Shown: one piece after another, positions 1 through 5,602 of the stretch
Layout: each line of letters starts with the position of its first letter
How positions within the stretch are numbered: the first letter of the stretch is position 1
NCBI GenBank assembly: GCA_946885545.1
Contig: CAMPGP010000125.1
Coordinates: 1-6,596, forward strand
Origin: an uncultured Altererythrobacter sp.
GTDB lineage: Bacteria > Pseudomonadota > Alphaproteobacteria > Sphingomonadales > Sphingomonadaceae
Direction of reading: 5' to 3'
Length of the DNA stretch: 6,596 nucleotides
Translations under genes and position numbers: made by a program
Notes under the pieces: generated by a model
Told to the model about the DNA's origin: nothing
The model's database searches: none
What the model saw: only the letters and a program-made list of their open reading frames with translations

Positions 1-345
1 CCCTTGCGTCTTCCACATGTCGGTGTGCAGCGCGCCGTGGTCGAACGGATTGATCCCGCGCTCCTGCGCCTCGGGATTGTGCCACACGAGCAGCTCCATC
101 CCCGCCTTCCGCGCCATCTGGTCGCGCAGCGCGTACATGTCGCGGAACTTCCAGGTGGTGTCCACGTGGAGCAGCGGGAACGGCGGGGGCGAGGGATGGA
201 ACGCCTTGCGCGCCAGGTGCAGCATCACCGCGCTGTCCTTGCCCACCGAATAGAGCATGACCGGCCGCTCGGCCTCGGCCACGACCTCGCGCATGATGTG
301 GATGCTCTCGGCCTCTAGCCGTTCGAGATGGGTAAGACTGCGCAT
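1..345 (-). CDS. cysD: Sulfate adenylyltransferase subunit 2 (CysD), N-terminal part, cut by the left edge
   Basis: CysD is the catalytic small subunit of ATP sulfurylase. With the GTPase CysN it makes adenosine 5'-phosphosulfate from ATP and sulfate in the cytoplasm, the first step of assimilatory sulfate reduction. The 115 visible residues begin [20 protein letters not shown]. They carry the PP-loop nucleotide-binding motif YSVGKDS at residues 32-38, followed by HLARKAF (43-49), [12 protein letters not shown] (60-71) and the NPF motif near residue 100, all in the CysD order. The family is about 300 residues long, so roughly the last 185 lie outside the window. The ATG at 345-343 is preceded directly by an in-frame TGA (348-346), so no longer start in this frame is possible. 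Only a weak GAGAA-like ribosome site lies upstream. cysN (or cysNC) would be expected just beyond the left edge, which cannot be seen here. The family call is very secure. Confidence 0.96.
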   Translation of the reverse strand, partial: MRSLTHLERLEAESIHIMREVVAEAERPVMLYSVGKDSAVMLHLARKAFHPSPPPFPLLHVDTTWKFRDMYALRDQMARKAGMELLVWHNPEAQERGINPFDHGALHTDMWKTQG

Positions 346-482
346 TCAGGGGTTCTCGGGGAATATCTGCCGCTTGGGGAAGGTCGGCCTCGCGCTAGCC
401 CATCGGCGCGCCAAGGCAAGGACGGATTTGCTTGCAGGGCGGCAAGATGAGCCTGCCGCATGGACGAAGCGCAAACGCGATG

Positions 483-488
483 TTGACG
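483..488 (+). promoter_or_regulatory. Possible -35 box for tRNA-Gly
   Basis: TTGACG matches the sigma-70 -35 consensus in five of six positions. It lies 37 bases before the tRNA 5' end, which would place a start of transcription about 6-9 bases ahead of the mature tRNA. No convincing -10 box exists at the right distance (GGCAAC or GCAACG at 506-512), so this is a weak call. The rest of the 346-525 gap is upstream DNA for cysD on the other strand. I see no riboswitch or small gene in it. Confidence 0.28.
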
Positions 489-525
489 AATCCGCGCATT
501 TGATGGCAACGGGGCTGCCGAGCGG

Positions 526-599
526 GCGGGTATAGCTTAGTGGTAAAGCCCCAGCCTTCCAAGCTGGTTATGCGGGTTCGATTCCCGCTACCCGCTCCA
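526..599 (+). tRNA. tRNA-Gly(TCC) with encoded CCA
   Basis: The cloverleaf folds completely by eye. The acceptor stem is 526-532 (GCGGGTA) with 589-595 (TACCCGC), all seven pairs Watson-Crick. The D stem is GCTT 535-538 with AAGC 546-549. The anticodon stem is CCAGC 551-555 with GCTGG 563-567, enclosing the loop CTTCCAA, so the anticodon TCC sits at 558-560 and reads GGA and probably GGG codons. The variable loop is TTAT (568-571). The T stem is GCGGG 572-576 with CCCGC 584-588 around the loop TTCGATT. The discriminator base is T596 and the 3' CCA (597-599) is genomically encoded. It is a single tRNA gene with no integrase or duplicated 3' fragment nearby, so there is no sign of use as an attachment site. 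Confidence 0.98.
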
Positions 600-600
600 C

Positions 601-618
601 CTGCGGCCCCGGCCGCAG
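601..618 (+). terminator. GC-rich hairpin just after tRNA-Gly, possible terminator or 3' processing signal
   Basis: CTGCGGC (601-607) pairs perfectly with GCCGCAG (612-618) around a CCCG loop, two bases after the encoded CCA. No T-run follows, so it is not a canonical intrinsic terminator. It could still end or protect the tRNA precursor. A 9-base direct repeat (GCCGCAGCG at 612-620 and 626-634) overlaps its 3' arm. Confidence 0.38.
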
Positions 619-690
619 CGTTCGCGCCGCAGCGCCTGCCGGTGCGCCCAATTTGCCATTTCCTGCGCACTGCGACGACGCAGCCAGTCC

Positions 691-694
691 GGAG
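691..694 (+). promoter_or_regulatory. Ribosome binding site that fixes the channel gene start
   Basis: GGAG at 691-694 lies six bases before the GTG at 701-703, an ideal spacing. This supports GTG 701 over the in-frame TTG at 653, which has no comparable site and would add 16 residues unlike the family N-terminus. Confidence 0.7.
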
Positions 695-700
695 CGAACA

Positions 701-1942
701 GTGACGCCCCAACATCCCTTCGCCGACCTCGCGCTGTTCGCGAAAAATCCCCCGTGGGTAGAAACCGCAGTGGCTGCCGGCTTGCTGTTGGCGGTAGCAA
801 CGATCGCCAACCTCGTGGTGAAGCTGCTCATCGTCCGCCTGATCGTACGGTTGATGCCGTTCGAGAGCGTGAACGTCGGCGTTATCGCCGGGCGGCTCGC
901 CAATATCGTGCCGGCGCTGATCATCGCGGGTGGCGTCGCCGCCGTCCCGCACCTGCCCGACGCCGCGGTGGCGGTGATCCGCAACGTTGCCGGCGCTTTC
1001 GTAATCCTGACACTTGCGCGTTCTATCGGTCGCACGCTCGACCTGCTGAACGAGCTCTATGCCGCGCGTGCCGATGCGATCAACCGGCCGATCAAGGGCT
1101 ACCTCCAGGTGCTCAAGATCGTGATCTACTGCGGGGCTACGATCCTGATCGTGGCGGTCCTGTTCGAGCGTTCGCCCCTGCTGCTCCTGTCGGGCCTGGG
1201 CGCGATGGCCGCGGTGCTCATGCTGGTGTTCAAGGATACCATTCTTTCGCTCGTTGCTTCGGTCCAGCTGACCTCGAACGACATGCTGCGCGTTGGCGAC
1301 TGGATCGAGATGCCCCAGCTCAATGCAGATGGCGACGTGATCGACATCGCGCTGCACACGGTGAAGGTTCAGAACTTCGACAAGACGATCACCTCGATCC
1401 CGACGCACCGGCTGATCGCCGAAAGCTACAAGAACTGGCGGGGGATGTCGGAGGCCGGAGCGCGGCGGATCAAGCGCTCGCTGCTGATCGACCAGACTTC
1501 GATCCGGTTCCTTTCGGATGAGGAGCGCGAAGGCCTCGGGCGCTTCCGCCTGCTGCGCGCATATCTCGCCGAGAAGGACCGTGAAATCGGCAGCTGGAAT
1601 GCGGCGCTGGGCGAAGACGACGCGATCAACAATCGCCGTCCGACCAACCTCGGCACGTTTCGCGCCTACGTGGTCAACTACCTGCGCGATCACGGGCGCA
1701 TCACGCCGGAGATGACGCTGCTGGTCCGCCAGCTCGCCCCTTCCTCGCTCGGTCTCCCACTCGAGATCTATTGCTTCGCCGACACGACCGCCTGGGGCGA
1801 ATACGAAAGCATCCAGTCCGACATCTTCGACCACCTGCTGGCGATCTTGCCCGAGTTCGGTCTGCGCGTTTTCCAGGAGCCGAACGGCAGCGATATCGCG
1901 CTTGCAGAACGACTGGACGAGGCCCTGATCGCCGCGAGCTGA
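701..1942 (+). CDS. ybdG: Small-conductance mechanosensitive channel, YbdG type (MscS superfamily)
   Basis: This inner-membrane channel would open under membrane tension and release solutes during hypo-osmotic shock. From the GTG at 701 it has 413 residues, close to the 415 of E. coli YbdG as I recall it. Hydrophobic segments lie at about residues 20-45, 60-83, 88-107 and 137-155, followed by the pore-lining helix and MscS core at about 160-190 (LSGLGAMAAVLMLVFKD, then SLVASVQL). The cytoplasmic beta domain starts with GDWIEMP (199-205), followed by DGDVIDI (210-216), TVKVQNFDKTIT (220-231) and SYKNWRGMSE (242-251). This GDWIEMP/DKTIT/KNWRGM series is characteristic of the YbdG branch rather than of MscS itself. 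The gene follows tRNA-Gly by 101 bases and converges on panC. A start at TTG 653 was rejected because GTG 701 has a good GGAG site. No damage is visible. Confidence 0.92.
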   Translation: MTPQHPFADLALFAKNPPWVETAVAAGLLLAVATIANLVVKLLIVRLIVRLMPFESVNVGVIAGRLANIVPALIIAGGVAAVPHLPDAAVAVIRNVAGAFVILTLARSIGRTLDLLNELYAARADAINRPIKGYLQVLKIVIYCGATILIVAVLFERSPLLLLSGLGAMAAVLMLVFKDTILSLVASVQLTSNDMLRVGDWIEMPQLNADGDVIDIALHTVKVQNFDKTITSIPTHRLIAESYKNWRGMSEAGARRIKRSLLIDQTSIRFLSDEEREGLGRFRLLRAYLAEKDREIGSWNAALGEDDAINNRRPTNLGTFRAYVVNYLRDHGRITPEMTLLVRQLAPSSLGLPLEIYCFADTTAWGEYESIQSDIFDHLLAILPEFGLRVFQEPNGSDIALAERLDEALIAAS

Positions 1943-1947
1943 TTCGT

Positions 1948-1967
1948 CTCCCGCGCGGCGGCGGGAG
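1948..1967. terminator. Hairpin between convergent ybdG and panC, possible terminator
   Basis: CTCCCGC (1948-1954) pairs perfectly with GCGGGAG (1961-1967) around GCGGCG, beginning five bases after the ybdG stop codon. On the plus strand the T-runs come only later (1982-1985 and 1990-1994), so it is not a textbook intrinsic terminator. Its position directly after the gene supports a role in ending ybdG transcription. Confidence 0.4.
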
Positions 1968-2022
1968 GAAGGCCCCATCGATTTTGCGCTTTTTCGGGGC
2001 GCAGATCGGGCGGGCATGCGTC

Positions 2023-2044
2023 AGCCTGCTCAGGCGAGCAGGCT
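2023..2044. terminator. Perfect 9-bp hairpin spanning the panC stop codon
   Basis: AGCCTGCTC (2023-2031) pairs with GAGCAGGCT (2036-2044) around an AGGC loop. The panC stop codon (TGA, bases 2032-2030 on the minus strand) and its last four codons lie within the structure. No T-run follows on either strand. It may block antisense read-through from ybdG, stabilise the panC 3' end or act as a factor-assisted terminator. Confidence 0.42.
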
Positions 2045-2908
2045 TCCATTCGCCTTGCCGACCGGCATGTTGTCGATCAGCCGCGTGCCGCCGATCCGCG
2101 CGGCGACGAGCAGGCGGGCCGGCATCGTGCCGAGAGCATTGAGCGGCGCCATGCTCGCCGCATCGGCCAGCCCCACGTAGTCGAGCCGCTCGAAACCCGC
2201 AGCAAGCAGGGCCTTCTCGAACCCCGCCAGGGCAGAGCTTACCCGATCTCCCGCCTCGATCCTCGCGACCGCGTCGGCCATCGCGCGGGGGAGGGTAGCG
2301 GCGGCGGCGCGCTGTCCGGGCGAAAGATACCGGTTGCGGCTCGACATCGCGAGCCCGTCCGCCTCGCGCACCGTGGGAATGCCGACGATGGCGTCGGCAT
2401 GCGGCGCGGTCAGATCGAAATCTCGCGCCATGCGGCGGATTACCGCGAGCTGCTGCCAGTCCTTCTCGCCGAACAGCGCCAGGTCGGGGCGAACCTGATT
2501 GAACAGCTTGCACACGACCGTCGCCACGCCGTCGAAATGCCCTGGTCGACTCGCGCCGCAGAACCCCTCGCTCACGCCCGCCACCGAAATCGAACTTGCG
2601 AAGCCCTCGGGGTACATTTGCGCCACGCCGGGCGCCCACAGCAGGTCGACGCCTTCGCCCTCCAGCATCGCCGAATCCTCGGTCATCTGCCGCGGATAGG
2701 CGTCGAGGTCCTCGTTCGGGCCGAACTGGGTGGGATTGACGAAGATCGATACCGCGACCCGATCCGCCCGTGCCTTCGCCTGTCGCACGAGCGTCAGGTG
2801 GCCTTCGTGAAGCGCGCCCATGGTCGGCACCAGCGCCAGCGTCTCGCCCGCGTCGCGGAAGGCGGCGACCGCCGTTCTCAACACATCAAGCTCGGTCGCG
2901 GTTTGCAC
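2030..2908 (-). CDS. panC: Pantothenate synthetase (pantoate-beta-alanine ligase, PanC)
   Basis: PanC joins pantoate and beta-alanine with ATP through a pantoyl-adenylate intermediate. This is the last step of vitamin B5 synthesis and feeds CoA. The 292-residue protein shows the full cytidylyltransferase-like set: PTMGALHEGH with the HIGH-type residues H34 and H37, FVNPTQFGPNEDLDAYPR (56-73), RPGHFDGVATVV (121-132), FGEKDWQQ (146-153) and the KMSKS-like MSSRN at 188-192 within GIPTVREADGLAMSSRN. The length is normal for the family. The GTG at 2908-2906 was chosen because the family N-terminus begins only a few residues before the conserved core and a GGAGG site (2923-2919) lies ten bases upstream. 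The frame stays open for 73 more codons towards 3127, but that extension overlaps mipZ and has no PanC-like content. panB and panD are not in the window. The gene is divergent from mipZ and convergent with ybdG. Confidence 0.97.
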   Translation of the reverse strand: MQTATELDVLRTAVAAFRDAGETLALVPTMGALHEGHLTLVRQAKARADRVAVSIFVNPTQFGPNEDLDAYPRQMTEDSAMLEGEGVDLLWAPGVAQMYPEGFASSISVAGVSEGFCGASRPGHFDGVATVVCKLFNQVRPDLALFGEKDWQQLAVIRRMARDFDLTAPHADAIVGIPTVREADGLAMSSRNRYLSPGQRAAAATLPRAMADAVARIEAGDRVSSALAGFEKALLAAGFERLDYVGLADAASMAPLNALGTMPARLLVAARIGGTRLIDNMPVGKANGSLLA

Positions 2909-2991
2909 GGGTCGGGGGCCTCCGATAAAGCGGGCGCGGGGCCACCTAGCCGCTGGCGCCCGGCAAATACAATAACAGGACAATCGCCCCC
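2909..2991. promoter_or_regulatory. Divergent panC/mipZ promoter region
   Basis: These 83 bases must carry the promoters of both divergent genes. The panC ribosome site GGAGG lies at 2923-2919 on the minus strand and a weaker AGGA for mipZ at 2977-2980 on the plus strand, 11 bases before its GTG. The best box is TACAAT at 2968-2973 (plus), one base off the sigma-70 -10 consensus, but no -35 box is recognisable 16-18 bases before it (2945-2950 reads CCTAGC). Start of transcription from that box would fall near 2980, leaving a leader of only about 12 bases. No obvious operator dyad was seen. Confidence 0.5.
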
Positions 2992-3792
2992 GTGCCCGAC
3001 GCTCGACCGCACCGCATCGTGTTCGCCAACGAGAAGGGCGGCACCGGCAAGTCCACCACGGCGGTCCACGTCGCGGTGGCGCTGGCCTACGGGGGCGCCA
3101 AGGTCGCCGCGCTCGACCTCGATTCACGCCAGCGCACGATGCATCGCTATTTCGAGAACCGCGCCGAGACGCAGGAGCGCCGCGAGATCGAATTGCCGAG
3201 TGCCTATTGCGAGGTGTTCCGCGGGCACGGGACCGCGGAGCTCGAGGCGGAAATCGAGCGGTTGGGCGAAGGGATGGACTTCGTGGTCGTCGACACGCCG
3301 GGCCGCGACGATCCGCTCGCGCGCCACGCCGCCACCGGCGCGGATACGCTGGTCACCCCGCTCAACGACAGCTTCGTCGATTTCGACCTCATCGGCCAGG
3401 TCGATGCGGAGACGTTCAAGGTCCGCCGCCTGAGCTTCTACGCCGAGCTGATCTGGGAAACGCGCAAGGCGCGCGCGCTGGAGCGACGGCAGGAGATCGA
3501 CTGGGTCGTGGTCCGCAATCGCACCGGCCATGTCGAGGCGCGCAACATGCAGCGCATCGAGCGCGCGCTGACCGAGCTGTCGAAGCGCGCGGGCTTTCGC
3601 GTTGCGCGCGGCCTCTCCGAACGCGTGATCTACCGCGAACTGTTCCCCTCGGGCCTTACGTTGCTCGACAAGGGCCATCTAGGCGAACTCGGCACCAGCC
3701 ATCTCGTCGCGCGGCAGGAACTGCGTACGCTCGTCGCCGGGCTCAACCTGCCCCAGCCCGCGAGCAAGCCGACCGAGCTGGCGGCGGCCTGA
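2992..3792 (+). CDS. mipZ: MipZ-type ParA-family ATPase, division-plane positioning
   Basis: MipZ, known from Caulobacter, forms ATP-dependent dimers on DNA, spreads in a gradient from polar ParB/parS complexes and inhibits FtsZ so that the septum forms at midcell. This 266-residue protein has the deviant Walker A motif KGGTGKST at 15-22, with the signature lysine K15 and catalytic-loop lysine K20. It also has switch I LDLDSRQRT (41-49), in which D44 aligns with the Caulobacter hydrolysis residue D42. Walker B is VVVDTPG (98-104). The MipZ-specific block NDSFVDFD (125-132) and the C-terminal RVIYRELFPSGLTLLD and ARQELRTL match MipZ far better than ParA or Soj. The GTG at 2992 has only a modest AGGA site. 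The stretch between switch I and Walker B seems about ten residues shorter than in Caulobacter MipZ, judged from memory. It is followed after four bases by the J-domain gene. No parA or parB is adjacent. Confidence 0.92.
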   Translation: MPDARPHRIVFANEKGGTGKSTTAVHVAVALAYGGAKVAALDLDSRQRTMHRYFENRAETQERREIELPSAYCEVFRGHGTAELEAEIERLGEGMDFVVVDTPGRDDPLARHAATGADTLVTPLNDSFVDFDLIGQVDAETFKVRRLSFYAELIWETRKARALERRQEIDWVVVRNRTGHVEARNMQRIERALTELSKRAGFRVARGLSERVIYRELFPSGLTLLDKGHLGELGTSHLVARQELRTLVAGLNLPQPASKPTELAAA

Positions 3793-3796
3793 CGCC

Positions 3797-4096
3797 ATGC
3801 TGCGGCTGATCGTCCTCCTCGCGGTGGTCGCCATCGGCTGTCGGATGGTCTTCGGCAAATGGCCGTGGGAATTCCTGCGCACGGCATCGACCCGCAGCCA
3901 GGCGCTGCTTCGCGCGCGCAAGCTGCTCGGCGTGCGCCCGAATGCCGATCGCGGGGAAATAATCGCGGCGCACAAGCGTTTGGTGGCCGTGGTCCACCCC
4001 GATCGGGGCGGGACCGGCGATCAGGTGCACGAGGCGAATGCCGCGCGCGACCTCCTGCTCGACGAATTGCCCCGCGAGGCACGCGACGACGACTGA
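3797..4096 (+). CDS. Small membrane-anchored J-domain protein (DnaJ-like, Tim14/Pam18-like layout)
   Basis: J-domain proteins recruit DnaK (Hsp70) and stimulate its ATPase. This one has 99 residues: a hydrophobic N-terminal helix at about 2-19 (LRLIVLLAVVAIG), a short linker with the aromatic motif GKWPWEF (20-26), then a J domain at about 38-93. The invariant HPD motif is at 67-69 (VVHPDRGG), preceded by LLGVRPNADRGEIIAAHKRL, which corresponds to helix I end and helix II. A basic helix II (HKRL) and the helix III start (HEANAARDLLLDEL) are present. The G/F region, zinc fingers and substrate domain of full DnaJ are absent, so it is probably a specialised co-chaperone with its J domain in the cytoplasm. 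Single membrane helix plus terminal J domain resembles mitochondrial Tim14/Pam18. It begins four bases after the mipZ stop without a clear ribosome site of its own, suggesting translational coupling. Its client is unknown. Confidence 0.88.
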   Translation: MLRLIVLLAVVAIGCRMVFGKWPWEFLRTASTRSQALLRARKLLGVRPNADRGEIIAAHKRLVAVVHPDRGGTGDQVHEANAARDLLLDELPREARDDD

Positions 4097-4100
4097 AGGG
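4096..4100 (+). promoter_or_regulatory. Ribosome binding site of the phosphomannomutase gene
   Basis: AAGGG starts on the last base of the J-protein stop codon and ends six bases before the ATG at 4107. It decides that start against an in-frame ATG at 4038 inside the J-protein gene, and suggests coupled translation of the two genes. Confidence 0.65.
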
Positions 4101-4106
4101 ATTTCG

Positions 4107-5510
4107 ATGTCACACCAGTTCCATCCGACGGTGCTCCGTGAATACGACATTCGCGGGATCATCGGCGAAACGCTCGGGCCGGACGATGCGCGCGCGATCG
4201 GGCGCTGCTTCGCCACGCTCCTGCGCGAAGCGGGCGGCAGCAAGGTCGCGGTCGGCCATGACGGGCGCGTGAGTTCGCCAATCCTCGAACACGCGTTGGT
4301 CGAGGGCCTTACGGCGAGCGGATGCGATGTCGTCCGCATCGGCATGGCGGCTACCCCGATGCTCTATTATGCGGAGGCGTCAGCCGAAGAGGTGCACGGC
4401 GGCATCCAGATAACTGGCAGCCATAATCCCGCCAATTACAACGGCTTCAAGATGGTATTCCAGGGCCGGCCGTTCTTCGGCGCCGATATCCAGCGGCTCG
4501 GGCGAATGGCCGCCGAAGGCGCCTGGCGCGACGGCACCGGCGAGGTCAAACGGCGCGAGGTGATGGACGCCTATATCGATCGGCTGCTCGCCGGGCTCGA
4601 CGGCGTCGACCATGCCGCGCTCGAGGGTCTGCGCGTCGGCTGGGACGCGGGCAACGGCGCCGCCGGCCCTGCGCTCGAAGCGCTCGCCGCGCGTCTGCCG
4701 GGCGAACATCATCTGCTCTACACCGATGTCGACGGCGACTTTCCCAATCATCATCCCGATCCCACGGTCGAGGCGAATCTGGCCGACCTGAAGGCGCTGG
4801 TCGCGGAAAAGAACCTCGATTTCGGCGTGGCATTCGACGGCGATGGCGACCGGATCGGCGCGATCGACGGCGAGGGCCGCGTGATCTGGGGCGACCAGTT
4901 GTTGATGATCTACGCGGAGGATCTGCTCGCACGGCAGCCTGGCGCCACCGTGATCGCCGACGTCAAGGCGAGCCGCGCGCTGTTCGATCATGTCGCGGCG
5001 CATGGCGGGCAGCCGGTGATGTGGAAGACCGGCCACTCGCTGATCAAATCCAAAATGAAGCAAACGGGCGCGCCGCTGGCCGGCGAGATGAGCGGCCACG
5101 TGTTCTTCGCCGACGACTATTACGGCTTCGACGATGCGCTTTATGCCGGGGTGCGGCTGATCGCGGCGAGCGCGCGGCTGGGCCGATCAGTGACCGAATT
5201 GCGCACCGCGATGCCCGCCATGATCAACACGCCCGAAATGCGCTTCCAGGTGGACGAGAGCCGCAAGTTCGCCGCGATCGACGAGGTCGCCGCCCGGCTC
5301 ACGGACAGTCCGGCCAGGGTCGACGCCACCGACGGGGTGCGCGTCACCACCGACGATGGCTGGTGGCTCCTGCGCGCCTCGAACACGCAGGACGTGCTCG
5401 TCGCGCGCGCCGAGAGCACTAGCGAGGCGGGTCTTGAGCGCCTGATGGCGCAGATCGACGAGCAATTGGCGCTCTCCGACCTCGAGCGGGGCGAACAGGC
5501 GGGTCATTAG
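4107..5510 (+). CDS. pgmG: Phosphomannomutase/phosphoglucomutase (alpha-D-phosphohexomutase family)
   Basis: The enzyme interconverts the 6- and 1-phosphates of mannose and glucose via a 1,6-bisphosphate intermediate in the cytoplasm. It supplies GDP-mannose and UDP-/dTDP-sugars for lipopolysaccharide-type glycans and exopolysaccharide. The 467-residue protein starts near the family hallmark LREYDIRG (10-17). It has the phosphoserine loop TGSHNP (103-108, with S105), the Mg-binding loop DGDGDR (244-249), the sugar-recognition loop GEMSGH (326-331) and the phosphate-binding loop RASNTQ (423-428), one per domain in the usual order. All catalytic positions are intact and the length is usual (about 460). 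It resembles AlgC of Pseudomonas and PgmG of gellan-producing Sphingomonas; the symbol follows the latter and is a family-level choice (manB would also be used). It is the third gene of the mipZ cluster, ten bases after the J-protein gene. A hairpin follows it at 5518-5541. Confidence 0.94.
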   Translation: MSHQFHPTVLREYDIRGIIGETLGPDDARAIGRCFATLLREAGGSKVAVGHDGRVSSPILEHALVEGLTASGCDVVRIGMAATPMLYYAEASAEEVHGGIQITGSHNPANYNGFKMVFQGRPFFGADIQRLGRMAAEGAWRDGTGEVKRREVMDAYIDRLLAGLDGVDHAALEGLRVGWDAGNGAAGPALEALAARLPGEHHLLYTDVDGDFPNHHPDPTVEANLADLKALVAEKNLDFGVAFDGDGDRIGAIDGEGRVIWGDQLLMIYAEDLLARQPGATVIADVKASRALFDHVAAHGGQPVMWKTGHSLIKSKMKQTGAPLAGEMSGHVFFADDYYGFDDALYAGVRLIAASARLGRSVTELRTAMPAMINTPEMRFQVDESRKFAAIDEVAARLTDSPARVDATDGVRVTTDDGWWLLRASNTQDVLVARAESTSEAGLERLMAQIDEQLALSDLERGEQAGH

Positions 5511-5517
5511 GGATGAG

Positions 5518-5541
5518 CTGCCGGACGCGTCGCTCCGGCAG
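5518..5541 (+). terminator. Hairpin after the phosphomannomutase gene, likely transcription terminator
   Basis: CTGCCGGA (5518-5525) pairs perfectly with TCCGGCAG (5534-5541) around an 8-base loop, starting eight bases after the stop codon. Only a short TTT (5551-5553) follows, so strength is uncertain. Its place between two genes 92 bases apart fits the end of the mipZ operon. Confidence 0.5.
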
Positions 5542-5544
5542 AGT

Positions 5545-5568
5545 GGAACCTTTCCGGCTCGCCGCGTA
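5545..5568 (+). promoter_or_regulatory. Possible EcfG-type general stress promoter before the helicase gene
   Basis: GGAAC at 5545-5549 equals the -35 element of alphaproteobacterial EcfG (sigma-T) promoters. It is followed after 15 bases by CGTA (5565-5568), close to the -10 element CGTT. The known spacing is usually 16-17 and the last base differs, so this is a near match only. It would start transcription around 5575, ahead of the ATG at 5603. Confidence 0.3.
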
Positions 5569-5602
5569 TCTGGATGGGTGATGTCGGTTCTGTCCTCCGC
5601 CC

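Noticed and set aside
526..599. tRNA-Gly as an integration site for a mobile element
   Set aside because: No integrase, no repeated tRNA 3' end and no change in base composition downstream; the next genes are core functions.
653..700. In-frame TTG start that would extend the channel protein by 16 residues
   Set aside because: There is no good ribosome site before it, the added residues are unlike the family, and GTG 701 has GGAG at ideal distance.
568..1035. 155-codon minus-strand frame ending in VAGIEPA
   Set aside because: It lies inside the antisense shadow of ybdG and its C-terminus comes from the 3' part of the tRNA read backwards. It matches no family I know.
395..2017. Long open frame of 540 codons on the minus strand opposite ybdG and tRNA-Gly
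   Set aside because: It is antisense to a clear channel gene and reads through the tRNA. Its GNRTRITSLEGWGFTTKL stretch is the antisense translation of tRNA-Gly, a familiar false-protein pattern in high-GC genomes. Open antisense frames are common when third positions are G/C rich.
2379..2400. Perfect 9-bp inverted repeat (ATGCCGACG...CGTCGGCAT) within panC
   Set aside because: It encodes a family-conserved stretch (HADAIVGIP) in GC-rich codons, so chance pairing is the simplest explanation and no regulatory context is visible.
2909..3127. Upstream extension of panC by up to 73 codons
   Set aside because: It overlaps the divergent mipZ start, has arginine/proline-rich shadow composition, and the PanC family starts close to the GTG at 2908.
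2399..3433. 344-codon plus-strand frame across panC and mipZ
   Set aside because: It is a shadow frame that spans two well-supported genes and the gap between them, and its composition is arginine/alanine-rich noise.
4038..4106. Upstream ATG start for phosphomannomutase inside the J-protein gene
   Set aside because: The added 23 residues have no family resemblance, while ATG 4107 has an AAGGG site six bases before it.
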